Positions 19,501 to 20,999 of a DNA stretch of 20,999 bases are shown here, one piece after another; the stretch's first letter is position 1; every line of letters begins with the position of its first letter. The DNA lies in NCBI GenBank assembly GCA_002699335.1, contig PACG01000114.1, positions 61,618-82,616 on the forward strand. The letters run 5' to 3'. This DNA is from Candidatus Poribacteria bacterium. Lineage in GTDB: Bacteria > Poribacteria > WGA-4E > UBA9662. A program made the translations under genes and the position numbers. The notes under the pieces were generated by a model. It did not search any database. It was given only the letters and a program-made list of their open reading frames with translations, and was not told the origin of the DNA.

Positions 19501-20026
19501 CGGTTACCGGGAATTCTGGAAAAGCCTACCGTCTCATTCTTCGCAGGTGCATTTCATGTGAGATGATTTCGCTTCGTCGGATGTGCCTATAAAGCAAAAA
19601 CTAAAGTTATGCTCAATGGAATGACTGATGTGGATGATGTTAATGCGCTGATTTCGCTAGCTAAATCCTTGGGAGAATCCACCAAGGTTGGTGATTCATA
19701 GCCAGGATTTCACCGGAGGTATCTATGACAAATAAGAACGACCGTTTCAGATTACATGTTTGAACCGGAATGCGACAACACTGAACATGACCTTGTACTC
19801 TTTCCTTGAAGCGCCCATTTTGAATCCCTGCTTTTTAATAGAAAACTGGGTACCCATAGGAAACTTACGCTTGAAAATCGACGGACAGATAGTTCCAAAT
19901 GGTGCTAACTTTAAATTTGGCATTGAGAAAAATGTGGATGAAACTCAATACTTGGTTGTATGGCTTCGAAAGAAATCAACGTCTCAAGTATCAGTAGTGA
20001 TTGAAAAAAACGCCAGCCAAATGTAA
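16507..20026 (+). pseudogene. Broken gene for a large secreted multidomain protein (GH115C-like, Calx-beta x2, two FWRG modules)
   Basis: One gene read through shifting frames. It starts with GTG at 16507 and a signal-like segment. A carbohydrate-binding GH115 C-terminal-like domain follows (SIEGEHYVSV, YFVWIRGYG, VGLNGQEIS; to about 17100). Next come two Calx-beta repeats (about 17160-17460 with TFGPGESEKEI, and 17470-17760 with SFAPGEMRKSI). Then come two copies of a module with FWRGSSYLPYW (about 17928-17960) or FWRGTGNLPHW (about 18845-18875), a VxEYxxIYPD segment and a C-terminal part ending NPxxxxxxW...KIxVDG...LVxWL (18450-18640 and 19815-20010). Stops within the matching frame are at 17044, 17153, 18027, 18045, 18141, 19090, 19099, 19699 and 19733. 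Frame changes lie near 17777, 18290, 18940, 19212, between 19496 and 19600, and near 19702. Several stops replace Trp or Arg codons (TGG or CGA to TGA). The protein would have been a surface or extracellular glycan-binding protein (inference). Confidence 0.88.
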
Positions 20027-20048
20027 CGAGGAATTAAGTTGAATCTCT

Positions 20049-20077
20049 TTGCAATTATGCGACAGATGCTTTATGAT
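20049..20077 (+). promoter_or_regulatory. Sigma70-type promoter of the jelly-roll protein gene
   Basis: TTGCAA (20049-20054) and TATGAT (20072-20077) are 17 nt apart. The predicted start is near 20084, giving a leader of about 22 nt that contains the ribosome binding site AAGGAG (20091-20096). Confidence 0.6.
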
Positions 20078-20105
20078 CTTTTCAAGCCATAAGGAGAGTA
20101 AAAAC

Positions 20106-20798
20106 ATGCAATCTCGAAATATCACCTTGATGATTCTCCTGCTTTTGATTTCGATCTGGACACCGATCCTGGCTAAAACACTTTTTTCGGAAGACTTCTC
20201 TAAAGGCGCGGATCGGTGGGATGTCGGTGCCGGTGAATGGGAAGTCAAAAAAGGGGAGTATGTCCAGAGTACAACAGGCATTTTCCTCTCCAGTTTTGTC
20301 AAAGAAAAAGAATGGGATTTGAGCTGGATCCGATACACGTTGGAACTCAAAGCCATGAAACTAGGCGGTAATGAAGGCTGGGATGTTGTCTTCGGCATCG
20401 CAAAGGGAGATAAGGTACCCGCCGTCAAAGGAGATCGGAACACGATGACCTTCTACGACTGGAACATCGCTGGTTGGGGCAATACGCGGTCGGTTTTACG
20501 TAAACGGGTTAAAGGTGCCGGTTCGAATGTTTTTGAAGCCCAAGTGGGTAAGACGGTCGAAAACAACAAATGGTATGCCATCAAAATCGAGGTCAGTCCA
20601 GACAAAGTCGTTGGCTACCTCAACGGTGAAAAGGGGTTCGAGGTCAAAGAGGGACCAGCCGAAGGCCGGATCGGGTTCTCGCTGTTCGGGACTTCAGCCG
20701 CTTTCGATGACATCGTTGTCTACGATAAGGATGGTTTGTCTGTAAACTTATCGGAGAAACTGGCCACCTTTTGGGGACAAATCAGGCGGCAAAAATAA
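20106..20798 (+). CDS. Secreted concanavalin-like jelly-roll domain protein (DUF1080/LamG-like)
   Basis: A 230-residue exported protein. Residues 1-23 form a signal peptide (a charged start, the LLLLISIW core, and likely cleavage after ILA). The mature part has the hallmarks of the DUF1080/LamG-like jelly-roll fold: SEDFSKGADRWDVGAGEWEV (28-47), a long central sheet with GWDVVFGIA (91-99), KWYAIKIEVSPDKVVGYLNG (155-174), and a closing GRIGFSLFGTSAAFDDIVVY (187-206). Such domains bind glycans or act as non-catalytic parts of polysaccharide degraders, and nothing here shows catalysis. The C-terminal tail KLATFWGQIRRQK is outside the fold. I chose the ATG at 20106 because AAGGAG lies 9 nt before it. 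The gene is intact beside the wreck of another secreted, possibly glycan-binding protein. Confidence 0.82.
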   Translation: MQSRNITLMILLLLISIWTPILAKTLFSEDFSKGADRWDVGAGEWEVKKGEYVQSTTGIFLSSFVKEKEWDLSWIRYTLELKAMKLGGNEGWDVVFGIAKGDKVPAVKGDRNTMTFYDWNIAGWGNTRSVLRKRVKGAGSNVFEAQVGKTVENNKWYAIKIEVSPDKVVGYLNGEKGFEVKEGPAEGRIGFSLFGTSAAFDDIVVYDKDGLSVNLSEKLATFWGQIRRQK

Positions 20799-20980
20799 CG
20801 CTTAGCGAATAACCACAACGTGATTATATTACCTATAGTAGATAGAAATCTGATGATCAAAGAACTGAAATTGGTTAATGTCGGATAATCTGACGATGTT
20901 GCCCCGGCAAGCGCCTTTTTACAACCTTTACATGAATACGGCTCTGCTTGGACCGAGCCTTAATTCGGGAGAATTATGTT

Positions 20981-20999
20981 ATGAAGTTACTTGTTAAAA
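20981..20999 (+). CDS. Start of a further gene, cut by the window end
   Basis: An ATG at 20981 follows GGGAG (20967-20971) at 9 nt. Only MKLLVK can be read. The lysine-hydrophobic start would fit a signal peptide, but six residues are too few to say more. The ATG at 20976 is followed at once by a stop and is not the start. Confidence 0.45.

Noticed and set aside
20896..20940. Possible terminator: TTGCCCCGGCAA followed by GCGCC and TTTTT
   Set aside because: The stem is only 4 bp with a 4-nt loop, and the T-run is separated by five bases; too weak to call.

Overview
The window looks like a bacterial chromosome segment of moderate G+C. The mix (phytanoyl-CoA-type dioxygenase, malate/lactate dehydrogenase of the Ldh_2 type, Ycf48-like propeller, secreted Calx-beta and 'FWRG' proteins) and the heavy load of decaying genes suggest a host-associated organism, possibly a Poribacteria-like sponge symbiont. 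That placement is inference from gene content only. Intact genes end in TAA, TAG and TGA, so the code appears standard.

Layout. (1) 1-3062: a long, unmistakable but destroyed copy of rpoB, open at the left edge, with at least seven frame changes and four in-frame stops, and no rpoC after it. (2) 3333-5280: an Ldh_2-family dehydrogenase and a PhyH-type Fe(II)/2-oxoglutarate dioxygenase, both with a -10-like box only 5-6 nt before the ATG. (3) 5327-9269: a same-strand run of an ECF-transporter T component, bioB, leuD, an ArsC-type reductase, a cupin and a small membrane/coiled-coil protein. (4) 9295-10413 on the minus strand: a PLP aminotransferase, divergent from a Ycf48-like secreted propeller (10750-11757). 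Both have near-consensus sigma70-type promoters. (5) 11794-11986: the wreck of a second aminotransferase. (6) 12069-15896: thrB, then a 930-residue P-type ATPase homologue with an uninterrupted frame but substitutions in every catalytic motif. (7) 15897-16506: no gene recognised. (8) 16507-20026: a broken gene for a large secreted protein with a GH115C-like domain, two Calx-beta repeats and two tandem copies of an FWRG module. (9) 20106-20798: a secreted jelly-roll protein, then the first codons of another gene at the right edge.

Together: bioB, leuD and thrB are biosynthetic genes (biotin, leucine, threonine). The ECF T component next to bioB hints at vitamin transport but is not proof. About a third of the window is recognisable pseudogene. 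Against that background the intact but catalytically dead P-type ATPase is the most striking item, because its frame has been kept while its chemistry has been lost. The BioB is also unusual: two of the three cysteines that hold the classical [2Fe-2S] sulfur-donor cluster are absent.
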